Shown here piece after piece: positions 50,595 through 60,551 of a DNA stretch of 64,000 nt. The position numbers and the translations under genes were made by a program. Source of the stretch: Burkholderia ubonensis subsp. mesacidophila (GTDB taxonomy: Bacteria; Pseudomonadota; Gammaproteobacteria; Burkholderiales; Burkholderiaceae); the NCBI RefSeq assembly GCF_002097715.1, contig NZ_CP020738.1, forward strand, positions 868,001-932,000, written 5' to 3'. A model generated the notes under the pieces. That model made no database searches and had not been told where the DNA came from. It was given only the letters and a program-made list of their open reading frames with translations. How positions within the stretch are numbered: the stretch's first letter is position 1; the number at the start of each line of letters is the position of its first letter.

Positions 50595-51849
50595 TTTCGA
50601 CAAGTTGCCGCCCGAAAAACCGGAACCTGACGATCCACCGTCACGCGTCGTCTGGGCCATCGTGTTTTGCGTCATCGTGGTTGCCGGAATATTCACCGTG
50701 CTGCTTCTCTGGCCCGAAGGTGAGCCGACGCAGACCCCTTGGTTCTGGACATGCATTACGGCGTATCCGGTCGGAGTCGCGACTTTTGTCGTGCTGCGGC
50801 GCTATAGCGTTTACGAGGGTCGTCGATCGGACGTCATCGAATGGAACAAGGCTTGCACGAGGTATGTGAATGGCGTATTCGAGCAGGCGAGCCGGCCGCT
50901 TGCCGTCGTCGCTGCGGCGTACAGGTTCTCCAGCGACGCGAAGGAAAACGAATTCGACAAATTGCTGGCTGGGTCCGTCAAGCTTGAGCCACGGACCACA
51001 CCGAAACCCGATACGCCACCTGTGACCGCCCGCTGGTTCGAGGAGCCCCACGCCGACAAAGAGGGGAAGCCATTCAAGACTGATAGCGAGCGATATCTGA
51101 ACGTGCTCGAGAGCGTATTTGGCGCGTTAATCACTGACGTTGCCGAAGCGGTCCGCGCGTTGCCGTCGGACCTGAAGTTGGCGGTCGGGTTAGTGCTGCC
51201 GGAAATGGCGAACACCGCCGAGGCATCGGATGCATGGGACAAGCAGTGGCGGAAGTCCGATCTCCGGCTACTCAAGGCCGAAGTCCTGCCTGAGCCACCC
51301 GAACTGATGTATTTCGACACGTGGCTCGATCGAAGCAACCAGGGATCGGATCAAGAGGCCCGTCTGCTTGTGTTCGTGCAACTGAACCCGTTGCTTCAAG
51401 CACTCCCGCCGGAAGGGTGCGCGGAGGCTGCTGTTGCGATCCTGGTCACGCCGGAAGACGTGCGCAGCAGGTTCAAGCTTGCGTCGATTGCTCTCGCGCA
51501 TCGACCGAACGAGACATACGACTGTTCGCTGGACGTCGCCCTCAGTCGCGCGTTGCGATGGGGAAGGCTGGAAGCCGCAGACGTCAGCCGCATCTGGCAA
51601 GGCGGACTTGGTGCCGCCACGGGGAATGAGGTAACCGCAGTTCTGGTCAAGGCAGGTATCGCCGCGAAACTGGCGAACCTTGATTTCATGATCGGTCACG
51701 CAGGCAAGGCTGCGGTCTGGTTTGGCGTGGCGTGCGCTGCCAAGGCGGTGGCTCACGATGGTTCGTCACAGCTTTTTATCACTGGCGGAGAGCGTGGCCC
51801 TTGTTTTTCCGTTGTGAGAAATATCAATTCCAACGATGCCGGCGTGTGA
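50584..51849 (+). CDS. T6SS-locus membrane protein of unknown function
   Basis: A 421-residue protein starting at ATG 50584, GGTCGAAGATGG giving a weak ribosome site. After a Pro/Asp-rich start (MAVDFDKLPPEKPEPDDPPSR) come two adjacent membrane helices (VVWAIVFCVIVVAGIFTVLLLW and FWTCITAYPVGVATFVVLRRY), then a large cytoplasmic or periplasmic domain (residues 75-421) with no recognised motif; it includes VNGVFEQASRPLAVVAAAYRFS and the acidic LEVLPEPPELMYFDTWLDR-type region. Its place between the immunity block and the PAAR gene suggests a role in effector loading or tip assembly. Function unknown. Confidence 0.8.
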   Translation: MAVDFDKLPPEKPEPDDPPSRVVWAIVFCVIVVAGIFTVLLLWPEGEPTQTPWFWTCITAYPVGVATFVVLRRYSVYEGRRSDVIEWNKACTRYVNGVFEQASRPLAVVAAAYRFSSDAKENEFDKLLAGSVKLEPRTTPKPDTPPVTARWFEEPHADKEGKPFKTDSERYLNVLESVFGALITDVAEAVRALPSDLKLAVGLVLPEMANTAEASDAWDKQWRKSDLRLLKAEVLPEPPELMYFDTWLDRSNQGSDQEARLLVFVQLNPLLQALPPEGCAEAAVAILVTPEDVRSRFKLASIALAHRPNETYDCSLDVALSRALRWGRLEAADVSRIWQGGLGAATGNEVTAVLVKAGIAAKLANLDFMIGHAGKAAVWFGVACAAKAVAHDGSSQLFITGGERGPCFSVVRNINSNDAGV

Positions 51850-51921
51850 CTTTCTCAACGCGCCGCATAACTGCATTGTGCGACGAACGACGAATTACGC
51901 CGCTGGTAAGGAGATCACGTC

Positions 51922-52212
51922 ATGGTCAGACGGTACGACATTCTGAAAGGCGACACGACAACATCGAACGGAACCGTGTTAGGTGGAGATTCGAACGACC
52001 GAATTGGCGATCGCGAGCAAGCATACGAGCGCGATGAGGTCTGGTGTCCTGTCTGTCAGTCGACGGGACACATTGTGTGCGATGGCGCGCGCATATCGAT
52101 GAGAGGACCCGATGGCAGGGAAGGTGCGTTGAGCGACGATCTGTGCGTCTGCAAGTGCAATCCGCCGCCGCGCTTGCTTCCCTCCCAGCATTCATCTTAT
52201 GTCGATGCTTGA
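51922..52212 (+). CDS. PAAR-domain spike tip protein
   Basis: A 96-residue PAAR protein. The motif spacing is right: GDTTTSNGTVLGGDSNDRIGDREQAYERDEVWCPVCQSTGHIVCDGARISMRG. Zinc ligands would be Cys in WCPVC, His in TGHIV and CVCKC. It sharpens the VgrG trimer and may carry effectors. There is no C-terminal toxin extension, so it is a simple tip. AAGGAGATCACGTC before ATG 51922 is a good ribosome binding site. Confidence 0.88.
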   Translation: MVRRYDILKGDTTTSNGTVLGGDSNDRIGDREQAYERDEVWCPVCQSTGHIVCDGARISMRGPDGREGALSDDLCVCKCNPPPRLLPSQHSSYVDA

Positions 52213-52317
52213 GCAGAAGCCGGAACGCCTGAGCCAAGAGGGTTTCGGTCACGTCGTTAACCTGCGGGACGTGCGGCAGTGTCCGCATGAGCAATCTCGA
52301 TTCAATCTCTATTCAAT

Positions 52318-55300
52318 ATGCTTCGCAAGTTCCGGATCGACATTCTGAGCATCGTCACACTGGTCATTCTGCCCGGACTAATAATCTGGTTCAGAGGTGA
52401 TGCCTGGATCGGCCTGCATTCAGCCGAAAAGCGTGCGGCATGGATCGTCGTGCTTTGCATTGCATTCGTCGTGCTGTTTCTGTGGTCCAGCTACGATTCG
52501 TCGTCTCGCCCGGCCGTTGCATGGCGGCGCGTTATGCATTGGGTCGAGAAAAAGATTGATTCATCGACTAAGCGACACGATAGCGTAGCCCCGGATGGAG
52601 GACGGTCGCGCGCTGCCGCGTTGCGTAGCGTGCTGCGTGACCGCCACGGCTTGCGCTGGCGTTATCGCGAACGATGGGTGCTGGTCGCCGGGGACGAACC
52701 GCTGGTCAAGCGCCTCGCGCCTGGCCTCACCGACGCCGGTTACGCGATCACCGGCGATGCAGTCCTGCTCTATGCGAGGCAAACGAGCAGCACACTAGAT
52801 ACGGAATGGCTCGATCAGATCCGGCGTCTGCGCCGCCGTCGCCCGGTCGACGCGATCGTGGCGCTGACGCGCAATCGTAGCTCGGGCAAGCCATCGTTTG
52901 ATTTTGACGGTCTTGCGCAAAGGCTCGCCCGCCATGCGCGCGCGCTGCGTTGGGCCGCGCCGGCCTATCTGCTCAACGTGACGGATTTCGGTGGCGAATC
53001 ATCGGATGCGGACGAAGCCACCGGTTTCACCTGGTCAAACGTGAAGATGAACGCAGACGACATCGATAAGTCGCTGCAAGCGCTTTCCGGAAATCTTGCC
53101 GAAACAGGCGTCGTACGCCTCGCCAGCAATGCGCATGACCGCTATCCCGCTGAACTGTCGCAGCACATTGCAAATCTCCGAGGTGCGCTTTCGGATCTCG
53201 TGCTGCAAACCACCCAGTCCCGCGTCTGGCGGCACGCAGTCCACGGCCTCCTGTTCGCTCCGTTGTTCAAGGAGCGGGAGCTGGCGCCTCCGTCGTCCAG
53301 CGGGACGAGCGACGACGAACCGCCTCTCGCTCCTCAGCACCGAACGATCTGGCAGACCGTCGCCGAGCACAGCCGCAAGGTTCGCGGTCGCCGCGTTGGC
53401 TTCTCACTGTCGACCACGGTCGCATGGGCAACCACCGTCCTGATCGGCTGCTGGATGGCCGGCACGATGCTGTCCGGATTCGTGAACCGCGGAACGATCG
53501 AAAGCGCGGCTGACACGGTCGCAACACTGTCCGCCGTGCAGAACCGCACGCAAGCCATGCAAGCCCTCGACGGCCTCGACCGGCAGATCGATACACTGGA
53601 AGTCCATCAGCGCGACGGCGCACCCTTGACGTCACGTTTCGGCCTGAACCGCGACGGCGCGCTGCTCGACGCGCTATGGCCGAGCTACACCCTGGCCACG
53701 AACCGCATCCTCGTTACGCCAATCCGCGAGAAGCTCGAGCAACGCCTGCATCAACTCGCGTCATTGTCGGACGCCGAGATCGCCAGTGGCGGTAATGCGC
53801 AGGTACAGGCCGCCTACGACACGCTCAAGGCCTACATGATGCTCGCGAAGCCCGAACGCGCCGTCGCTTCCTTCCTGACGCCGGAGCTCGTGGCGACGGC
53901 CGCGCCCGCTCGTCCGACCAACTCACCATTGTCGCCGGGCGCTTGGGAAGACCTCCGCCAGCACACGATCGCATTCTTCGCAAATCACCTGGGCCAAGGT
54001 AAGTTGCTCGCAATTGCTCCGGATCTCGGACTCATCGCTTCAACGCGCCAGACGGTCATCGGTGTGCGCGGCATCCAGAACTCGACCGACGCGGTTTACC
54101 AACAAATCCTCGACGACGCGACGCCGAAGTATCCGCCGGTGTCACTCGCCACGCTGCTAGGCGATACGACCAGTCGGGGTCTGTTCAATACGACAGCGAG
54201 CGTTCCCGGCGTGTTTACGCGCGCCGCGTGGGATGAGCGGATCTCGAAGGCGATCGACGACGCGAGCGGGCAGCACAACACGGCAGGCGATTGGGTGCTC
54301 TCCGACGCGAAAACCGGCAATCAGGCTCCGTCGACGCTAAAGGCCGAACTCCGCCAGCGCTACTTCGACGATTACGCACGGGCGTGGGCCCAGTTCCTCA
54401 ATAGCCTGCGCTGGCAACAGGCGCCGACGCTGTCGGCGACGGCCGATCAGTTGACGCTGCTGGGCGACGCGCAACGCTCGCCGCTTGTCGCGTTGATGAA
54501 CGCGATTGTCTACCAGGCCGGAGCGGGCGCGACCGCGCAATCGTTGTCAGACACCTTGATCAGCAAGGCACAACAACTCGTCGGCGCTGACGAGAAGGAT
54601 CCGTCGAAGCAGGCTCAGCCGCAGCTTGCGCCGCTGGCGGCCGCTTTCGGCCCGATCCTCCGCTTGACCGGCAGCGACTTGGCTTCCGGCGCTCCCGTCA
54701 CCGGCAAGGCCGCCACCCAGTTAGCCGCGACAGGCGACCTGAGTCTCGCACGCTACCTCGAGCGCGTCACGGCCATGCGTCTCAAGGCGTCGCAGATCGT
54801 TTCCAATGCCGATCCGGATGCGATGGCGCGGCTGGCCGCACAGTCGGTGCTGCAGGGCAAGACGTCCGACATTGCCGACAGCCGCGACTATGCGAGCCGC
54901 CTGGCCGCGAGCCTCGGCGAGCAATGGTCGGGTTTCGGCGCGCTGTTCCGTGCGCCATTCGATCAGGCCTGGCAGGTTGTCGTGCGACCGGCCGCATCGA
55001 GCCTGAACGAAATCTGGAGCACCGCAATCGCGGCCGACTGGAACAAGACGTTCGGCGGCCGGTATCCGTTTGCGGACTCCGATAACGACGCATCGCTGCC
55101 CGAAATGGCGCGCTTCATGCGGCCGGACAACGGCGTGATCACGCAATTCGTGGCGACCCAGCTCGCTGGCGTCATCGAACGGCAAGGGGACCGCTGGGTC
55201 GTCGCGCAGGGCGCCAACCACGGCGCGTTGACGATCGATCCGGCGTTCCTGACCGGACTGAACAAACTCACGCGCATCGCAACCGTGCTGTTCCCGGCGG

Positions 55301-56034
55301 GCGACGCGCGGGTGCGTTACGAGTTGCAGGCCGTGCAGACACCGGGCGTCACCGACATGAAGTTCGTGCTGTCCGGACGTGAACTGCACTATTTCAACCA
55401 GAAGCAGGAATGGGTGCCGTTCGAGTGGCCGGGCCAGTCGCTCGAAAACCTGTCGCATATCGAATGGCAGACCGAGCAAGGCGGCTTGCGTACCGCGCTC
55501 GATTCACAGGGCCGGTTCGGCCTGATCCGGCTGCTGGAGCGTGCGAAGGTGTCGCAGCAGGATAACGCACGCTATTTGCTGACCTGGACGCCGGATACGA
55601 GTCAGGGGATTCCGCTCAAGGTCCAACTGCGCAGCGAAGCGGGGGCCGGGCCCCTCGACGTGCTCCAGTTGCGCAATTTTTCACTGCCGAAGCGGGTATT
55701 CGTGACGGGGGCGGCAACGGGCGGTCCCAATCTATCCGCCATCAATCCGCCGCCGCTGCCGCCGTCGGCGATCGCGGCGGCGCAACATGCTGCGGTGCCG
55801 TTACCGCCGGGCCTTCCCGGCGGATTGACGGTATCGGACAACCTGTCGTCGGCTGCGGCAGCCAAGGAAATCGCTCAACCAACCGCGCGCGGTACTGTCG
55901 TGGACGCCACGTCTCCGAAGAACACACAGCCGCGCGCAACATCATCATTGACGACGACTTCCGCGTCGGCAGAGCCATTGTCCACGCCGTTCGGACACGC
56001 GTTGCGGCTGTTGGGCGACGTATTGGTTTATTGA
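52318..56034 (+). CDS. tssM: T6SS inner membrane subunit TssM (IcmF family)
   Basis: A 1238-residue IcmF-like protein. Two N-terminal membrane helices (ILSIVTLVILPGLIIWF and AWIVVLCIAFVVLFLWSSY), a cytoplasmic domain, a third helix near residue 365 (TTVAWATTVLIGCWMAGTML), and a long periplasmic part to the end with the IcmF-related (FLTPELVATAAP...) and C-terminal beta domains that bind TssJ. At the usual Walker A site the sequence is WVLVAGDEPLVKRLAPGL, without GKT, so no nucleotide binding is expected from it. A Ser/Pro/Thr-rich tail ends the protein. It follows the PAAR gene by 105 bases. Confidence 0.94.
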   Translation: MLRKFRIDILSIVTLVILPGLIIWFRGDAWIGLHSAEKRAAWIVVLCIAFVVLFLWSSYDSSSRPAVAWRRVMHWVEKKIDSSTKRHDSVAPDGGRSRAAALRSVLRDRHGLRWRYRERWVLVAGDEPLVKRLAPGLTDAGYAITGDAVLLYARQTSSTLDTEWLDQIRRLRRRRPVDAIVALTRNRSSGKPSFDFDGLAQRLARHARALRWAAPAYLLNVTDFGGESSDADEATGFTWSNVKMNADDIDKSLQALSGNLAETGVVRLASNAHDRYPAELSQHIANLRGALSDLVLQTTQSRVWRHAVHGLLFAPLFKERELAPPSSSGTSDDEPPLAPQHRTIWQTVAEHSRKVRGRRVGFSLSTTVAWATTVLIGCWMAGTMLSGFVNRGTIESAADTVATLSAVQNRTQAMQALDGLDRQIDTLEVHQRDGAPLTSRFGLNRDGALLDALWPSYTLATNRILVTPIREKLEQRLHQLASLSDAEIASGGNAQVQAAYDTLKAYMMLAKPERAVASFLTPELVATAAPARPTNSPLSPGAWEDLRQHTIAFFANHLGQGKLLAIAPDLGLIASTRQTVIGVRGIQNSTDAVYQQILDDATPKYPPVSLATLLGDTTSRGLFNTTASVPGVFTRAAWDERISKAIDDASGQHNTAGDWVLSDAKTGNQAPSTLKAELRQRYFDDYARAWAQFLNSLRWQQAPTLSATADQLTLLGDAQRSPLVALMNAIVYQAGAGATAQSLSDTLISKAQQLVGADEKDPSKQAQPQLAPLAAAFGPILRLTGSDLASGAPVTGKAATQLAATGDLSLARYLERVTAMRLKASQIVSNADPDAMARLAAQSVLQGKTSDIADSRDYASRLAASLGEQWSGFGALFRAPFDQAWQVVVRPAASSLNEIWSTAIAADWNKTFGGRYPFADSDNDASLPEMARFMRPDNGVITQFVATQLAGVIERQGDRWVVAQGANHGALTIDPAFLTGLNKLTRIATVLFPAGDARVRYELQAVQTPGVTDMKFVLSGRELHYFNQKQEWVPFEWPGQSLENLSHIEWQTEQGGLRTALDSQGRFGLIRLLERAKVSQQDNARYLLTWTPDTSQGIPLKVQLRSEAGAGPLDVLQLRNFSLPKRVFVTGAATGGPNLSAINPPPLPPSAIAAAQHAAVPLPPGLPGGLTVSDNLSSAAAAKEIAQPTARGTVVDATSPKNTQPRATSSLTTTSASAEPLSTPFGHALRLLGDVLVY

Positions 56035-56042
56035 GGTCTCCC

Positions 56043-57623
56043 ATGACGCTTGCAAATTTTGTCAAAACGCTCGTCGGCGGGAATCGCGACGATTCCGTTG
56101 GAAAAGCGCGGCTCGACGCGTGGGATGCGTGGCTGCAACCACTCGCGGGCGACTCCGGCGTCGGTCGCGACCCGGGATACGAGGACGCATTCTTTGAATT
56201 GCGGGATGAAACGCAAAAGCTCTCCGGCATTGACGACGGACTGATCATCCGATCCTGCGAGCAACTGATCAAGGAAACCGGAAAGGATCTGCGACTGGCC
56301 GGCTACTACGCATTCGCACGGCTGAGACAAGATGGGCCCGCCGGTTTCGCGGACGCACTCGAATTGGCGGCCGCGTTCGTCGACCGATTCGGCGAGGATG
56401 TGCTGCCCGCGCGCGGCGAGGCGAAGAGGGGCGCGCTCGAGATGCTGGCGACGACGCGCATGCTCGATCTGCTCGACAGCCGCGGCGCGGTTGCGCCGGC
56501 CGATCTCGAGCGGGCGCTCGCCGCGCTCGATGTGTTGTCGGCCGGCATGGCTACCTGGCCTGAAGCCGCGCGCCCGAACCTCCAGCCACTCGTTTCCCGG
56601 TTCGCGCGCAACGATGAATCGACATGCAATACGGCCCCGGCGCCGCTAGCGTCGTCCACCGCGACGGCTCCCGCGTCGTCCAGCGCAATCGCATCGACGC
56701 GCGATCTGCTTGACCAGGCGCGCAGGATGGCAGTTTGGCTACGCGATCAGGAAAGCGGCTATCTGCCCTCGGTGCGGCTGGTGCGCAGCGTTCGCTGGGA
56801 CACGCTTCACGAGGTTCCACCGTCGGACGCGGCGGCACGCACGCGTCTCGTGCCGCCGCGGGGCGAGCTGCGCCAGCAGATGAAGCGGCTCGTGTTGCAG
56901 AAGCAGTGGCATGAACTGCTTGAGCGCGTCGAGGCCACGTTCATGGAGGGTGTAAATCACCTGTGGTTCGACCTGCAGTACTTCCAGCACGTCGCGCTCG
57001 ACCACATCGGCGCGCCCTACAACACGTGGCGCGAACTGCTGCGCGCAGACTTCGCGCTGTTCCTCGAACGGCTGCCCGGCATTGAACGGCTGGCGTTCAA
57101 CGACGGCACGCCGTTCGCCGATGATGCGACGCTCGAATGGATCGCGCGGCACGCCGTCGTGCGCGACCTTGAGGCGGGCGAGACGGTTGCGCCCCTGCCG
57201 GTCTCGGCCGACAGCGAAGGCGATGCCGCGGGCGACTGGCCGGAAATCGAGACGCAGGCGCGGGAACTGGCAGCGCGCGATGGCGTCGAGACTGCGTTCG
57301 GCTGGCTTGAAGCACTGCCGGGCATGAAGACCGATCGCCATCGCTATCTGCAACGGCTCGTGATGGCGCGCCTCGCCGATCATGTAGGCCGTCCCGATAC
57401 GGCGCTCGCGCTGCTCGCCGAACTCGATGCGTCATCCCGATCGCTGCCGCTGATGCGCTGGGAGCCGGCGCTGGTGTTCGAGGTCAAGCAGCAGCTGGTC
57501 CGGGCGCTGAAGGCGATGAGCAACCGCAAGGATGCCGACAAACCGACGCTCGCCCGCCGCATCGTCGAATTGCAGGCGGAACTGACCGTGCTCGATCCGG
57601 CACGCGCGCTGACTCTTTCGTAA
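56043..57623 (+). CDS. tssA: T6SS cap/baseplate protein TssA (VasJ-type C terminus)
   Basis: A 526-residue TssA from ATG 56043, eight bases after the tssM stop. The ImpA_N-like domain (DPGYEDAFFELRDETQKLSGIDDGLIIRSCEQLIKETGKDLRLAGYYAFARLRQDGPAGFADALELAAAFVDRFGEDVLPARGEAKR) is followed by a low-complexity linker (SSTATAPASSSA) and a C-terminal helical domain of the VasJ type (QMKRLVLQKQWHELLERVEATFMEGVNHLWFDLQYFQHVALD). TssA primes and caps the growing sheath. Confidence 0.93.
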   Translation: MTLANFVKTLVGGNRDDSVGKARLDAWDAWLQPLAGDSGVGRDPGYEDAFFELRDETQKLSGIDDGLIIRSCEQLIKETGKDLRLAGYYAFARLRQDGPAGFADALELAAAFVDRFGEDVLPARGEAKRGALEMLATTRMLDLLDSRGAVAPADLERALAALDVLSAGMATWPEAARPNLQPLVSRFARNDESTCNTAPAPLASSTATAPASSSAIASTRDLLDQARRMAVWLRDQESGYLPSVRLVRSVRWDTLHEVPPSDAAARTRLVPPRGELRQQMKRLVLQKQWHELLERVEATFMEGVNHLWFDLQYFQHVALDHIGAPYNTWRELLRADFALFLERLPGIERLAFNDGTPFADDATLEWIARHAVVRDLEAGETVAPLPVSADSEGDAAGDWPEIETQARELAARDGVETAFGWLEALPGMKTDRHRYLQRLVMARLADHVGRPDTALALLAELDASSRSLPLMRWEPALVFEVKQQLVRALKAMSNRKDADKPTLARRIVELQAELTVLDPARALTLS

Positions 57624-57632
57624 CGGTATTCA

Positions 57633-59447
57633 ATGGAAAACAACGATCCCATCCTGCGCTATTACGAAGCGGAAATGCGCTACCTGCGCGAGTCCGGCAA
57701 GGAATTCGCGAAAGCGCACCCCGACCGTGCGCGCCTGCTCAATCTCGACCGCGTCGGCGATCGCGATCCCTATGTCGAGCGGCTCTTCGAAGGCTTCGCG
57801 TTCCTGACCGGCCGGCTCAGACAGAAGCTCGACGACGAACTGCCGGAACTTACCGAGGGGCTCGTGAGCCTTCTGTGGCCGCACTATCTGCGGATGATTC
57901 CGTCGCTGTCGATCGTCGAGCTGATCCCGCCCGCGGAAAAATTGCAGAAGACCGAGGTCGTGCCGGCGGGCGTGCCTGTCCGTTCCGCGCCGATCAACGT
58001 GCCATCCCCGGGCGGTACTGACGGCACAACACCGCGAACAGTCCAGTGTCTGTACCGGACCACGCAAGCCGTCGCGCTGCAGCCTGTCGTGATCACGCAC
58101 GCCGGGCCGGCCGTGCGCCACGACGGCCGTTCGGTGATCCGGCTCGGCTTCGCGGTCGAGGGATCTGCGCTCCGCACGGAAACGGATCTGTCGCGGCTGC
58201 GGCTGCATTTGAACGCGGACTTGCCGACCGCGTTCGCGATGCATCTCGCGCTCACGCGGCAGGTCGATGCGGTCCACTGGCGCGTTCCGGAAATCCGCGA
58301 CGGCGAAGCGATTCCGCTCGCCGGCATCGCGATAGAGCCCGCCGGCTTCTCGGCCGAAGAACGGTTATGGCCAAAGGCCGATGCGGCTTTCTCCGGGTAT
58401 CAGCTATTGCTCGAGTACTTCACGTTCCGCGAAAAATTCCTGTTCGTCGATCTGTGCGGCCTGGACATCGCGAAACTGCCCGAAAAATCGACCCGTTTCG
58501 AGCTGGAGATCGTGCTGAAACATGCGTGGCCGTCCGACCAGCGATTCAGCTCGGAGAATGTGCGGCTGTTCTGCAGCCCCGTGATCAACCTGTTCGAACT
58601 CGATGCCGAACCGATCGAGATCGACCATCACGAAACCGAGTATCGCGTGGTGCCGGCAGGCCATCAGGGCGAGCATGTCGAAACCTACTCGGTCGATGCG
58701 ATCGCGACGTTCGACCACGACACGGCCGAGCGATACGAATACGTTCCATTCGCGACGTTCCGGCACCGCGGCGGCATGCTGCGGCATGAGGCGCCGGAGC
58801 GCTATTTTCACACGCGTGTACGACCGGGCGTGTCCGGGCTGCACGAAACGTGGGTGATTCTCGGCGGCCATGCGTGGGAAAGCATGGACACGCTGCCCGA
58901 GGAAAGCCTGTCGCTGCGTGTAACGGGCACGAACGGCATGCTGCCGCGCAAGGGGCTGCGGGAGGCGAGCCTCAATGAAATTGCGGTCAGCACACAGAAC
59001 GTTGCCGGCGTGCGCAATCTCGTGTCGCCGACGTTGCCGCTGTATCCGCCCACGGGAGACCGGTTCCAGTGGCGCGTGTTGTCGCACCTAGCGCCGAACT
59101 TCCTGTCGATGATGGATGCAGAGATGCTGCGCGGCGCACTCGCGCTCTACGATTGGACGAGCGACGAACTGAATCGCCGGCGTCTCGCCGGAATTCTCTG
59201 GGTATCGCAGGAGATGATCGAGGAGGTGTCCGGCGGCTCGGTCGAGCGTGGCGCGCTGATCGAGGTCACGCTCGACAGTCATGCATTCGCAGGCGAGGGC
59301 GACGTCATGCTGTTCGGCGAGTTGCTGCACCGGTTCTTCGCGCTGTATGCCGATATCAACCTGTTCACGAAGCTCGCGATCATCAGCCTGCCGATGCAGG
59401 CCAGGATCGAATGGCCGCGCAGCAAGGCGCAGCGGGCCCCGCTATGA
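57633..59447 (+). CDS. tssF: T6SS baseplate subunit TssF
   Basis: A 604-residue TssF/ImpG protein with the family N terminus MENNDPILRYYEAEMRYLRESGKEFAKAHPDRARLLNLDRVGDRDPYVERLFEGFAFLTGRLRQKLDDELPELTEGLVSLLWPHYLRMIPS. The middle (EYFTFREKFLFVDLCGLD) and C terminus (FGELLHRFFALYADINLFTKLAIISLPMQARIEWPRSKAQRAPL) are also typical. It forms the baseplate wedge with TssG, E and K. Ten bases separate it from tssA, and its stop overlaps tssG. Confidence 0.96.
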   Translation: MENNDPILRYYEAEMRYLRESGKEFAKAHPDRARLLNLDRVGDRDPYVERLFEGFAFLTGRLRQKLDDELPELTEGLVSLLWPHYLRMIPSLSIVELIPPAEKLQKTEVVPAGVPVRSAPINVPSPGGTDGTTPRTVQCLYRTTQAVALQPVVITHAGPAVRHDGRSVIRLGFAVEGSALRTETDLSRLRLHLNADLPTAFAMHLALTRQVDAVHWRVPEIRDGEAIPLAGIAIEPAGFSAEERLWPKADAAFSGYQLLLEYFTFREKFLFVDLCGLDIAKLPEKSTRFELEIVLKHAWPSDQRFSSENVRLFCSPVINLFELDAEPIEIDHHETEYRVVPAGHQGEHVETYSVDAIATFDHDTAERYEYVPFATFRHRGGMLRHEAPERYFHTRVRPGVSGLHETWVILGGHAWESMDTLPEESLSLRVTGTNGMLPRKGLREASLNEIAVSTQNVAGVRNLVSPTLPLYPPTGDRFQWRVLSHLAPNFLSMMDAEMLRGALALYDWTSDELNRRRLAGILWVSQEMIEEVSGGSVERGALIEVTLDSHAFAGEGDVMLFGELLHRFFALYADINLFTKLAIISLPMQARIEWPRSKAQRAPL

Positions 59448-60538
59448 GATCGGTCGAATTGCCCAATCTCGATCCGCTGGTTGCGTCGCTGCTGGCGCGC
59501 GCGCCGCGCATGAGCTTCATGCAGCTGTGCCGATTGCTCGAACTGCGTGTGTCGGACCAGCCGGTTTTCGGCATGCGAGATGCCATCGAGCATGAGCCGG
59601 TGCGTTTCCGACCGAGGCCGCGCATGGGCTTTCCGGCTGGCGAAGTCGCGTCGGTCGAGTTCGATGACGAACGCCTCGATGCTCCACCGACCCTGCGCAC
59701 GACGTTCATGGGGCTATATGGTGTCGACGCGGCGGTACCGTCGCACATGATCGACGAGATCGCGTTGCGCGAGGAGGGGCACGAGGTCGTCGAGGCATTT
59801 CTCGACCAGTTCAATCATCGGTTCGTCACGCTGCTGTACCGCGCGTGGAAAAAGTACCGCTATCCGGAGAGCTTCCGGCCGGGCGGCGTCGATGCGCATT
59901 CGCGCAGCCTGTTGTCTCTGGCCGGGTTCGGTTGGGGCGACAAGCCGAAGCGAGCCGGATTGCCCGACTCGCGAATGCTGGCGCTGCTGGGGCTGTTGAT
60001 TCAGCGGACTCGCACGCCGGAAGGACTGACGGGTGTGGTTGCGCTGGCGATTCCGCACGTTGGCGTACGAGTTGACGAGTTCTGGCCTGTCGTGACGTCG
60101 ACCGGTCGGCCGCAGCCGCTCACGTCGGTCGGCTGCATCGCGATGGCATCGGAGAATGGCAAGCGCAAGGGGCTGGGTGGGGGCTATGTGCTCGGGAAAC
60201 GAATGGCATATCGCGGCCGGGCGGTTCGTGTGACGCTGCGGCCAGCAGATGTGCAGCAGGCGCATGACTTGCTGCCGGGTGCATGGCTGCATCGCGAATT
60301 GATGGCAACCGTTCAGCTGTATGTCGGTGTCAAGGCCGACGTACATCTGCGGATGGAGATGTCGTCCCGGCATGCGCCGCAACCGGCGATCAGCGCGGCC
60401 CGCGCAGGTTCGGCGCCGCGTCTCGGCTGGACCACGGTGCTGCCTGCCGATGAAGAGCGCCTGATCAATATCGCGCTTGGGGTTTGTCACGCTTTTCCGA
60501 CGCCAGGGCCTAATCCGCACCTCACTCAACATGCCTGA
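59444..60538 (+). CDS. tssG: T6SS baseplate subunit TssG
   Basis: A 364-residue TssG/ImpH protein from ATG 59444, overlapping the tssF stop (ATGA); the longer frame from 59069 is antisense noise. Typical stretches: MSFMQLCRLLELRVSDQP, FRPRPRMGFPAGEVASVEF, TFMGLYGVDAAVPSHMIDEIA and NHRFVTLLYRAWKKYRYPESF. It partners TssF in a 2:1 wedge complex. Confidence 0.95.
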   Translation: MRSVELPNLDPLVASLLARAPRMSFMQLCRLLELRVSDQPVFGMRDAIEHEPVRFRPRPRMGFPAGEVASVEFDDERLDAPPTLRTTFMGLYGVDAAVPSHMIDEIALREEGHEVVEAFLDQFNHRFVTLLYRAWKKYRYPESFRPGGVDAHSRSLLSLAGFGWGDKPKRAGLPDSRMLALLGLLIQRTRTPEGLTGVVALAIPHVGVRVDEFWPVVTSTGRPQPLTSVGCIAMASENGKRKGLGGGYVLGKRMAYRGRAVRVTLRPADVQQAHDLLPGAWLHRELMATVQLYVGVKADVHLRMEMSSRHAPQPAISAARAGSAPRLGWTTVLPADEERLINIALGVCHAFPTPGPNPHLTQHA

Positions 60539-60551
60539 CCGGGGAACACAA

